Source: Alphaproteobacteria bacterium | Lineage (GTDB): Bacteria; Pseudomonadota; Alphaproteobacteria; Paracaedibacterales; CAIOTO01 | Direction: 5' to 3' | Assembly (NCBI GenBank): GCA_030727085.1 | Contig: JANRCF010000015.1 | Location: 4,632-24,521, forward strand | DNA length: 19,890 nucleotides | Part shown: piece after piece, positions 14,434-19,890 of the stretch | Position numbering within the stretch: position 1 is the stretch's first letter | Layout: every line of letters begins with the position of its first letter | Translations under genes and position numbers: made by a program | Notes under the pieces: model-generated | Database searches by the model: none | What the model was told of the DNA's origin: nothing | Seen by the model: only the letters and a program-made list of their open reading frames with translations

Positions 14434-15183
14434 TTAACCTTCCGGCAATAACATTTTCAACTTTCGCCCTGAAACTTCCTGAATCACACCAGGCTTTAAG
14501 CCATCAAGCAAGAATGGCCCATAGCCTAAACGAATCAAGCGATTAACAGACAAACCAAGATGATTCATGACCTTACGAATCTCACGGTTCTTTCCTTCAG
14601 TCAGCGTAACCATAAGCCAGGTGTTGCGCCCGCCTTTCTCAGATGGGTCAAAATCAACATCGATGCTATCGTAATACATACCCTCAATTGTGATTCCTTT
14701 TTTTAAAGCAAGCAATTGATTAACTGGTAACGTATCACCAAACACACGCACACGATAACAACGTTTCCAGGCTGTCTTTGGTGCCTCTGCATAGTGCGCA
14801 AAACTACCTTGGTTTGTAAGAACAATTAGTCCTTCAGAGTTTAAATCAAGACGCCCTACCGACACGACATGCGGCAATCCAGCAGCCTTTGCTGCTTCAA
14901 ATACCGTTGGCCGCCCCTCTGGATCGCGATGCGTTGTAATCACACCTGGGGGCTTATAGTACAGCCAAATACGCAGGCGATCAGGCAGATCCACAGGCTT
15001 GCGATCAACTGTGATGCTATCTTTTTCTAAATCAACAAATGTTGTGACTTCTGTAGCAGCCTTGCCATTAACCATGACACGTCCTGACTGAATAAGGACT
15101 TCTGCTTGACGACGTGATGCTACGCCACATTGCGCGAGAACTTTAGCAAGCCTCGTGCCTGTTTCTTTTGTTGTTTCTGTCAT
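14434..15183 (-). CDS. rluB: 23S rRNA pseudouridine synthase, RsuA/RluB family
   Basis: Enzymes of this family isomerise a specific uridine of rRNA. The 249-residue protein has an N-terminal S4 RNA-binding domain (about 10-55: RLAKVLAQCGVASRRQAEVL) and a catalytic domain with the nucleophile D113 in GRLDLNSEGLIVLTNQG. The family C-terminal motif GKNREIRKVMNHLGLSVNRLIR is also present. Length and motifs fit RluB (target U2605 of 23S rRNA) better than RsuA or RluE, but the exact site cannot be read from sequence alone. Its ATG overlaps the stop of the upstream amidotransferase-like gene by four bases (ATGA), so the two are probably translationally coupled. Confidence 0.9.
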   Translation of the reverse strand: MTETTKETGTRLAKVLAQCGVASRRQAEVLIQSGRVMVNGKAATEVTTFVDLEKDSITVDRKPVDLPDRLRIWLYYKPPGVITTHRDPEGRPTVFEAAKAAGLPHVVSVGRLDLNSEGLIVLTNQGSFAHYAEAPKTAWKRCYRVRVFGDTLPVNQLLALKKGITIEGMYYDSIDVDFDPSEKGGRNTWLMVTLTEGKNREIRKVMNHLGLSVNRLIRLGYGPFLLDGLKPGVIQEVSGRKLKMLLPEG

Positions 15184-15926
15184 GAACGCGCCGATTCAAT
15201 AAAGGTTTTAAAAAGATTAATATCCAGGTCACTGAGCAAAAACTCAGGGTGCCATTGAACACCCATCACGAAAGGGTGCTCTGTCGACTCAAATGCTTCG
15301 ATAAGTGTATCATCTGACAAGGCATTTGCCTTTAAACCAGCACCTATACTATCAACCGCTTGGTGATGCACACTATTAACACCACACGTTTCCGCTGAAG
15401 AAAATGTAGATAGTTTGGTACCCGCAACGAGTGTAACGTTGTGAGCCGTTAAAAAAGCACGCATCTTTGGACTATGATTAACAACTGGTGCATCTTTATT
15501 TATTACTACTTCGGGTAAATGTTGATGAAGTGTGCCGCCAAATACGACATTCAATAACTGCATACCACCACAAATACCCAAAATAGGTTTTCCTGCAGCC
15601 AAAAAGGCTTTACAAAGTGCAATTTCAAACGCTGTACGAGAATGTTTCACAATAACCGTTGGGTGACACGTGTCCACACCATACAATTTAGGGTCAATAT
15701 CACAGTCGCCGCCGGTTAACAACAATCCATCCAGCAGTGACACATAGTCATCAATTAGGTTCATGTGATATGAAATATTTAAAGGAAGTCCGCCAGCCAT
15801 TTCAACAGCAGATGCATAACGATATCGAAGCGCATACCAAGGCTCTAAATTAAACCAAGCGCCTTGTGGTTGGTGAGCAGGATCAACAAAATCAAGTGTT
15901 ATACCAATACGTGGTTTATTTGCCAT
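15180..15926 (-). CDS. Class-I glutamine amidotransferase-like hydrolase (peptidase C26, PuuD-like)
   Basis: The 248-residue protein belongs to the gamma-glutamyl hydrolase branch of the class-I amidotransferase fold. The nucleophile C119 is in GICGGMQLLN, and the His-Glu of the triad (H226, E228) is in VQWHPEF. LDGLLLTGGDCDIDPKLYG is typical of PuuD-like enzymes that hydrolyse gamma-glutamyl-GABA and related isopeptides. No putrescine-degradation genes are nearby, so the real substrate is open. It has no signal peptide. It overlaps rluB by 4 bp at its 3' end and the lipoprotein gene by 11 bp at its 5' end, forming a tight minus-strand operon. Confidence 0.87.
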   Translation of the reverse strand: MANKPRIGITLDFVDPAHQPQGAWFNLEPWYALRYRYASAVEMAGGLPLNISYHMNLIDDYVSLLDGLLLTGGDCDIDPKLYGVDTCHPTVIVKHSRTAFEIALCKAFLAAGKPILGICGGMQLLNVVFGGTLHQHLPEVVINKDAPVVNHSPKMRAFLTAHNVTLVAGTKLSTFSSAETCGVNSVHHQAVDSIGAGLKANALSDDTLIEAFESTEHPFVMGVQWHPEFLLSDLDINLFKTFIESARS

Positions 15927-16056
15927 CAGAAATCACTACATCTTCTTTAGGATATGTACGGGGATATGGATCTTTTGTTTCAGGAGTTGGATCTGACTTG
16001 CGACCACAACCAGCAAGAAAAACAACAGCAAGAATTAAACTAAACAGATTATTCAC
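15916..16056 (-). CDS. Short LptM-like lipoprotein
   Basis: This 46-residue product begins at GTG 16056 with a signal sequence (NNLFSLILAVVFLAGC) ending in the lipobox LAGC. A short proline- and charge-rich tail with CGRKSDPTP and YPRTYP follows. That pattern matches the small LptM (YifL) lipoproteins, which in E. coli help mature the LptD/E translocon. The frame is open further upstream to 16146, but that part is the complement of tRNA-Val and cannot be the real N-terminus. The gene overlaps the downstream hydrolase by 11 bp. The ribosome site is weak (AGAAAAAAG). The LptM label rests on the short motif and is tentative. Confidence 0.7.
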   Translation of the reverse strand: MNNLFSLILAVVFLAGCGRKSDPTPETKDPYPRTYPKEDVVISDGK

Positions 16057-16060
16057 GGCT

Positions 16061-16085
16061 TTTTTCTGGAAAATGGTGGGTGATG
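16061..16085 (-). other. 3' end of tRNA-Val and leader of the lipoprotein gene
   Basis: The tRNA acceptor and CCA end run into the weak ribosome site of the lipoprotein gene. Transcription of tRNA-Val probably reads through into the lipoprotein, hydrolase and rluB genes, with RNase processing freeing the tRNA. This is inferred from spacing, as no separate promoter is evident. Confidence 0.3.
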
Positions 16086-16148
16086 AAGGGATTGAACCTC
16101 CGACCCTCTCGGTGTAAACGAGACGCTCTACCGCTGAGCTAATCACCC
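16074..16148 (-). tRNA. tRNA-Val (anticodon TAC)
   Basis: On the minus strand, GGGTGAT (from 16148) pairs with ATCACCC. The D arm is TAGCTCAGCGGTAGAGC, the anticodon loop is TTTACAC with TAC, and the T arm is GGTTCAATCC. The discriminator is A and CCA is encoded at 16076-16074. The fold is complete at 75 bases. It lies between the HU terminator and the lipoprotein gene, which starts 17 bp after the tRNA 3' end. Confidence 0.96.
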
Positions 16149-16161
16149 ATTTTTATGTATA

Positions 16162-16185
16162 AAAGGAGTCTCAAAAACGAGACTC
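16162..16185 (-). terminator. Intrinsic terminator of the HU gene
   Basis: On the minus strand GAGTCTC (16185-16179) and GAGACTC (16072+100 = 16172-16166) form a 7-bp stem around a six-base loop (GTTTTT), followed by CTTTT. It lies about 40 bp past the HU stop and just upstream of tRNA-Val. A nine-base T run at 16202-16210 lies between it and the gene. Confidence 0.65.
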
Positions 16186-16225
16186 ACTATAAGTAACACT
16201 GTTTTTTTTTCGATGCAAGAACTTT

Positions 16226-16501
16226 TTAGAGACCTACAGCATCTTTTAGTTGCTTACCAGGACGAAATTTTGGAATTGCCTTCTCTGCAATCTGAATTTT
16301 CTCACCTGTGCGTGGATTACGACCTTCACCAGCTGGACGTTTAGTAACACCAAATGTACCAAAACCAAGAAGACGAACTTCGTCACCTGCCTTAAGAGCA
16401 CCTGTGATTGATGCAAGCATTGCATCAACTGCACGTTCGGATTCTGCATTTTTTAAACCTGTAGAAGCCGAAACGCTATTTATAAGATCAACTCTGTTCA
16501 C
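16226..16501 (-). CDS. hup: HU-family DNA-binding protein
   Basis: HU bends and wraps DNA as a dimer in the nucleoid. From GTG 16501 the protein has 91 residues, the normal HU length. It begins NRVDLINSVSASTGL, like the family's MNKxELI start, followed by VRLLGFGTFGVTKRPAGEGRNPRTGE, the beta-arm that grips the minor groove, and PKFRPGKQLKD. The frame also has an ATG at 16516, five codons earlier, but that has no ribosome site. AAAGG lies seven bases before the GTG, so I prefer the GTG. A promoter at 16536-16565 and a terminator downstream make it a single-gene unit. Confidence 0.93.
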   Translation of the reverse strand: MNRVDLINSVSASTGLKNAESERAVDAMLASITGALKAGDEVRLLGFGTFGVTKRPAGEGRNPRTGEKIQIAEKAIPKFRPGKQLKDAVGL

Positions 16502-16535
16502 AACTGAACCTTTCATATGTAGAAGTTATAGGTAA

Positions 16536-16565
16536 AGTGTACAAATTGCTATTTTTATTGGTCAA
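16536..16565 (-). promoter_or_regulatory. Sigma-70-type promoter of the HU gene
   Basis: On the minus strand TTGACC (16565-16560) and TACACT (16541-16536) are 18 bases apart. Initiation near 16529 gives a leader of about 28 bases to the GTG start. Confidence 0.45.
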
Positions 16566-16605
16566 CATGTTTTCTTAAAAAAGCCATAAAACGAGGTATA
16601 TTTCT

Positions 16606-17247
16606 CTATTTTTTTGAAAATTGAGCAGGGATTGTTGCACAAAAAGCACAAATCACATCATTGAATGACGTTATTATCCCAAGATCTAGCAGAGAAGTTA
16701 CGCCAAAATCAGAAATTCCGCAGGGAACTATACCTTGATAATGTTCTAAATCGGGCGCGATATTAAAAGATAAGCCATGCCATGTCACGCCATGTGTGAC
16801 ACGAACACCGATAGCCGCAATTTTAGATTCCTTTTTTGTTATTGGATGCGTCACCCAAACACCAATACGATCAGGATAAAGGGCACCTTCAATTCCATAA
16901 CTCAGCAGCACACGTAAAATCCAGTGTTCGAGCACCTTTACATATTGCCTAACATCAAGCTCAACCGCCTTTAAATCCACCATGCAATAAATGACAAGCT
17001 GTCCTGGCCCATGGTATGTATACTGCCCTCCCCGTCCAGCTTCATACACAGGAAAATTCTGCGACAGTAAATCTGTTTCTTTCGCACTTGTACCCGCCGT
17101 ATAAAGCGATGGATGCTCTAAAAACCAGAACATGCCACTCGCCTCACCTTTATGAATAGAAGCGATGCGCGCCTGCATTACATCAGTTGCATTTTGGTAT
17201 TCTATGGGCTGAAAAGAAATTATTTGTTCAATTGGAAAATGAGACAT
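16606..17247 (-). CDS. lipB: Lipoyl(octanoyl) transferase LipB
   Basis: LipB moves octanoyl groups from acyl carrier protein to lipoyl domains of 2-oxoacid dehydrogenases and the glycine cleavage H protein; LipA then inserts sulphur. The 213-residue length is normal. The family motif GRGGQYTYHGPGQLVIY (71-87), the catalytic lysine K142 in SKIAAIGVRV and the acyl-accepting cysteine C176 in GIVPCGI are all present. The substrate-pocket motif THGVTWHGLSFN is also there. The gene is read away from the GNAT gene and is followed by HU on the same strand, 90 bp on, with HU having its own promoter. Confidence 0.95.
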   Translation of the reverse strand: MSHFPIEQIISFQPIEYQNATDVMQARIASIHKGEASGMFWFLEHPSLYTAGTSAKETDLLSQNFPVYEAGRGGQYTYHGPGQLVIYCMVDLKAVELDVRQYVKVLEHWILRVLLSYGIEGALYPDRIGVWVTHPITKKESKIAAIGVRVTHGVTWHGLSFNIAPDLEHYQGIVPCGISDFGVTSLLDLGIITSFNDVICAFCATIPAQFSKK

Positions 17248-17360
17248 GTAGCATACATTCTAAACTCTAATTTTCTGCTCATACTACGGTAAACAAACCT
17301 GCATTGAAAGAAAAGATAGTATTAAACAACTTGCATTTATTGACTTTACACAAAATAAAA

Positions 17361-17375
17361 GGCACGCTCTGTGCA
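17361..17375 (+). promoter_or_regulatory. Sigma-54-like promoter element before the GNAT gene
   Basis: GGCACGCTCTGTGCA matches the sigma-54 consensus TGGCACG-N4-TTGCA at ten positions, with GG and GC exactly 12 bases apart as required. It lies 45 bp before the start codon on the correct strand. No good sigma-70 pair is seen in the same interval. A hairpin (GGCTTT/AAAGCC, 17384-17399) follows. Whether the organism has RpoN is not known from this window. Confidence 0.35.
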
Positions 17376-17419
17376 TAATTCACGGCTTTTTTTAAAGCCT
17401 AAAAATAAAAGGTATTCGC

Positions 17420-18190
17420 TTGTCAACGTCGCTTATCACCGCATATCATCGTGCTGAAGACTATTTTTTTCGCGCAATTTCCACACATTGCCTCGATATT
17501 GGTAACACAGCAACGGCCTATATGACTGGCGTCCCTGTCAGAGACCTCAACATTGTGTACGTTCGAAACAATAAAGAATCGGTTGACGCTATCCTCTCTA
17601 AATGCAAAAAATTCTACGATCAACATAATCTTTTGTTTGTTGCCATTGTTCCAGAAGATTTATGCCCGACAGGAACAGACGCAGTCATACATGAAGCAGG
17701 CTATCACCAGGCAGGAAAATCAGTTGCTATGGCGCTTGATCTAAATTCAATCAAAGCACCTAATGCATTAGATAACACCAAAATACGCGCAACCGATAAT
17801 CGCTTGTACGAATGGATGATTCCAATGATCGAGTCTTTTGAATCAACCTTTAACATGACAACATGCTATGCTGATGCTCACAAACACGCGCAAGCAATGA
17901 AAGCTCGTTTATATCATTATAATTTGTATGAAAACGATGAACCAATTACATCAATCACCTTATCAGTTCATGGCGCTATTGCACGCATTGATGATGTAGG
18001 CACTATACCCGAACACCAAAGAAAAGGGCATGCAACACATCTTGTTAATTTTGCCTTAGCAAAAGCAAAAGAATTAGGCGCCATGCATTGCTTTTTAGAG
18101 GCTTCTGAATCAGGATTATCGATTTATCAAAAACTAGGATTCTTTCCTTTGTTTACAACTAATATTTTTTCGTACGCGTTGGATGAGTAG
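17420..18190 (+). CDS. GNAT-family N-acetyltransferase
   Basis: The 256-residue protein has a C-terminal GNAT domain (about 150-256). The acetyl-CoA-binding motif A is IDDVGTIPEHQRKGHATHLV (the QRKGHA loop holds the pyrophosphate), and the closing strand/helix ends in SIYQKLGFFPLFTT. The N-terminal 150 residues are an additional domain without motifs I recognise, perhaps a second degenerate GNAT fold. The start is TTG at 17420, chosen because AAAAGG lies seven bases upstream. The substrate is unknown. It diverges from lipB and stands alone. Confidence 0.82.
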   Translation: MSTSLITAYHRAEDYFFRAISTHCLDIGNTATAYMTGVPVRDLNIVYVRNNKESVDAILSKCKKFYDQHNLLFVAIVPEDLCPTGTDAVIHEAGYHQAGKSVAMALDLNSIKAPNALDNTKIRATDNRLYEWMIPMIESFESTFNMTTCYADAHKHAQAMKARLYHYNLYENDEPITSITLSVHGAIARIDDVGTIPEHQRKGHATHLVNFALAKAKELGAMHCFLEASESGLSIYQKLGFFPLFTTNIFSYALDE

Positions 18191-18309
18191 CTTTATATAA
18201 ACCTTTGTCTAAGCACTCATCAAAACTATAAATTCATTTTTATTCAAATTAATATTTTATTAATCATTTTAACACCATACTAAATAAATGATTTTATATT
18301 AAAATTGAT

Positions 18310-19548
18310 ATGCTATACGAACTGCATGAGTTTAAGAATGCTGCCATGCTTCCCGCTCATTTATGGAGCGAAGCAAATGGATTATTCATTAACATGTTTT
18401 TACTTGAGGGCACTCACTGGGGCAGACTCTATTCCGCTAGCAATAAAGTGATGGAGAGAACAACACGTCGCTATATGAAACCCGAATTTGGCATTTCTGA
18501 AATAACTGTTAAAACAAATAACCGTGCACAAAAATGCACCGTCAAAGAAACAATCATCCTCAATAGACCCTTTTGCAATTTAGTTCATTTTAAACGGTCT
18601 TGTGAAGGCCGTCTATTTGGTAAGAGTCACCCCAATGTACTGATCGTCGCCCCCTTATCCGGTCATTTCGCGACATTGCTTCGCGATACTGTGCGGGCGC
18701 TTTTGCCCGATCATAATGTATGGGTTACGGATTGGAAGGACGCCAGACTAATTTCACTCAACGAAGGGCCGTTTACACTCGACCATTATACCGATTTATT
18801 ATTAGATTTTTTATCAATTTTTCATGGGAATGTTCATGTTCTTGCCGTTTGTCAGCCTGTTGTTCCAGCAATAATGGCAACCTCATATCTAGCGATGATT
18901 GATTCCCCACAACAGCCAAAATCGCTGATACTCATGGGCGGCCCCATTGATGCACGCATTAATCCTGGCGTCGTCAACCAATTCGCACTCGACCATAGCG
19001 TTAATTGGTTTGAACGCAATATTGTGGATAAAATACCAGCCTATTATCCAGGTGCAGGACGCAGTGTCTGTCCAGGCTTCATTATGCTAAACGGATTTAT
19101 GGCACTTCATATTGATCGTCATCAAGAAGCATCATTCAGCTTATTTCAGCATCTTGTACAAGGTGACATGGAATCCGCAGAAACCCACCAGTTATTCTAC
19201 GATGAATATCGATCTGTAATGGATGTGCCCGCTGAGTATTACATTCAAAGTGTTACACGCGTTTTTCAAACCTTTGATTTACCACTTGGTGGTATGACAT
19301 TTCGTGGTCATCCTATCAATCCAGGGTTCATTCAAAAAACAGCACTCTTAACCGTTGAAGGTGAGCGTGATGATATTTCATGTCCCGGGCAAACCTATGC
19401 GGCACATTCTTTATGTTCGAACTTAGCAAACAACAAAAAAGAATTCCTTGTCCAAGAGGGTGTTGGGCACTACGGCATTTTCAATGGCAAACGTTGGCGC
19501 GAAGTTATAAAGCCTAAAATCGCTGCTTTTATTCAAAGGTTTGATTAA
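18310..19548 (+). CDS. phaZ: Intracellular poly(3-hydroxybutyrate) depolymerase
   Basis: The enzyme mobilises carbon stored in PHB granules in the cytoplasm. The 412 residues have the family's MLYxLHE start and an alpha/beta-hydrolase domain. Instead of the lipase serine it uses a cysteine, C181 in HVLAVCQPVVPA, as in the PhaZa1 enzyme of Cupriavidus. Likely partners are an Asp in VEGERDDISCPGQT and the histidine in EGVGHYGIFNGKRWR. There is no signal peptide, which fits granule-bound rather than secreted depolymerases. PHB synthase genes are not in the window. No ribosome site is obvious before the ATG, and the 119 bp upstream are very AT-rich. Confidence 0.93.
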   Translation: MLYELHEFKNAAMLPAHLWSEANGLFINMFLLEGTHWGRLYSASNKVMERTTRRYMKPEFGISEITVKTNNRAQKCTVKETIILNRPFCNLVHFKRSCEGRLFGKSHPNVLIVAPLSGHFATLLRDTVRALLPDHNVWVTDWKDARLISLNEGPFTLDHYTDLLLDFLSIFHGNVHVLAVCQPVVPAIMATSYLAMIDSPQQPKSLILMGGPIDARINPGVVNQFALDHSVNWFERNIVDKIPAYYPGAGRSVCPGFIMLNGFMALHIDRHQEASFSLFQHLVQGDMESAETHQLFYDEYRSVMDVPAEYYIQSVTRVFQTFDLPLGGMTFRGHPINPGFIQKTALLTVEGERDDISCPGQTYAAHSLCSNLANNKKEFLVQEGVGHYGIFNGKRWREVIKPKIAAFIQRFD

Positions 19549-19632
19549 GAAAAAAATATAACAATCAAATTAATAATTTTTAAACTAATATATAATATAA
19601 TTAAATTATAAAAATTTATTATGGATAAATAA

Positions 19633-19890
19633 ATGCGTATTTTATTTCTATTCATTACATCGATGTCTTTACATGTTAACGCCGCCACTGACAGCCTCCT
19701 AAACCATCAAAAAGGCTTAAGTCAAATGGGTGATCAAGCAGGAAAGTCTTTAAAAGTAATTCGCAGTGAAGGAAGAGATCTTTTAGCCGTAGCGCGAACT
19801 GAAGCAAATGGCATTAGTCAGCAAGATTATAATTTTTTAAAGGGAACCTCTGCATTTGGGGCTTCTGGCGCTGAATGGGCTCATTTAGAG
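19633..19890 (+). CDS. Secreted protein of unknown function (3' end beyond window)
   Basis: Only the first 86 codons are visible. The N-terminus is a short signal peptide (MRILFLFITSMSLHVNA) with cleavage likely at VNA/AT. The mature part starts with a charged, probably helical stretch (LLNHQKGLSQMGDQAGKSLK, DLLAVARTEANG) and continues SAFGASGAEWAHLE to the window edge. I do not recognise the family. It follows the PHB depolymerase after 84 bp of almost pure A/T and may have its own promoter there. In size of signal and in composition it recalls the secreted protein at 11393-12148, but no alignable similarity is evident. Confidence 0.65.
   Translation, partial: MRILFLFITSMSLHVNAATDSLLNHQKGLSQMGDQAGKSLKVIRSEGRDLLAVARTEANGISQQDYNFLKGTSAFGASGAEWAHLE

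Noticed and set aside
16054..16146. N-terminal extension of the lipoprotein frame
   Set aside because: These codons are the complement of tRNA-Val; the product GGSIPSSP is the usual tRNA shadow.
16502..16516. Upstream ATG start for the HU gene
   Set aside because: It adds five residues foreign to HU and has no ribosome site, whereas AAAGG is well placed for the GTG at 16501.
16051..17392. Shared 15-base string ATTCACGGCTTTTTT at 16051 and 17378
   Set aside because: Short, T-rich, in unrelated contexts (antisense of a signal peptide and a leader); a match of this length is plausible by chance in 20 kb.

Overview
The window is a compact, low-GC bacterial chromosome segment with housekeeping genes on both strands. 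It also carries one very large surface-type gene and two insertion sequences. The gene set (LipB, GpsA, HU, AmpD, RluB, RecR, an LptM-like lipoprotein, an intracellular polyhydroxybutyrate depolymerase) points to a Gram-negative alphaproteobacterium. The AT richness, the decaying gene remnants and a Tgt that looks adapted to salvaged queuine suggest a host-associated lineage such as Holosporales or a relative. That placement is inference, not proof.

Layout. Bases 3-548 are the 3' part of recR, followed by tRNA-Lys(CTT) with its own promoter and terminator, then an intact IS6-family element (841-1638) inserted just past the end of gpsA. gpsA (minus) and tgt (plus) diverge from a 162-bp region with a recognisable promoter for each. 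Bases 4064-9367 encode a 1767-residue exported protein: a six-repeat NHL propeller followed by a long ladder of autotransporter-type beta-strand repeats, but no C-terminal translocator barrel. It contains a near-identical 375-bp block repeated in frame 762 bp apart. Next come pfkA (plus) and birA (minus), convergent across a long hairpin, then a small secreted protein of unknown function (11393-12148).

Bases 12261-13819 are a decay zone. It holds the C-terminal stub of an ABC-F ATPase, an IS5-type transposase killed by an in-frame TAG, and the C-terminal stub of an endonuclease/exonuclease/phosphatase protein. Both stubs have lost the end facing the IS, and a perfect 17-bp inverted repeat brackets the element.

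From 13861 ordinary genes resume. ampD (plus) converges on a minus-strand group: rluB, a class-I glutamine amidotransferase-like hydrolase, a short LptM-like lipoprotein, tRNA-Val(TAC) and HU. lipB (minus) and a GNAT acetyltransferase (plus) diverge, and a sigma-54-like element lies before the latter. An intracellular PHB depolymerase and the start of another small secreted protein close the window.

Functionally the region mixes tRNA modification and supply (Tgt, tRNA-Lys, tRNA-Val, RluB), cofactor attachment (LipB, BirA), envelope upkeep (GpsA, AmpD, LptM-like) and carbon metabolism (PfkA, PHB depolymerase). The most distinctive items are the NHL/beta-ladder surface protein with its recombinogenic repeat and the queuine-type Tgt.
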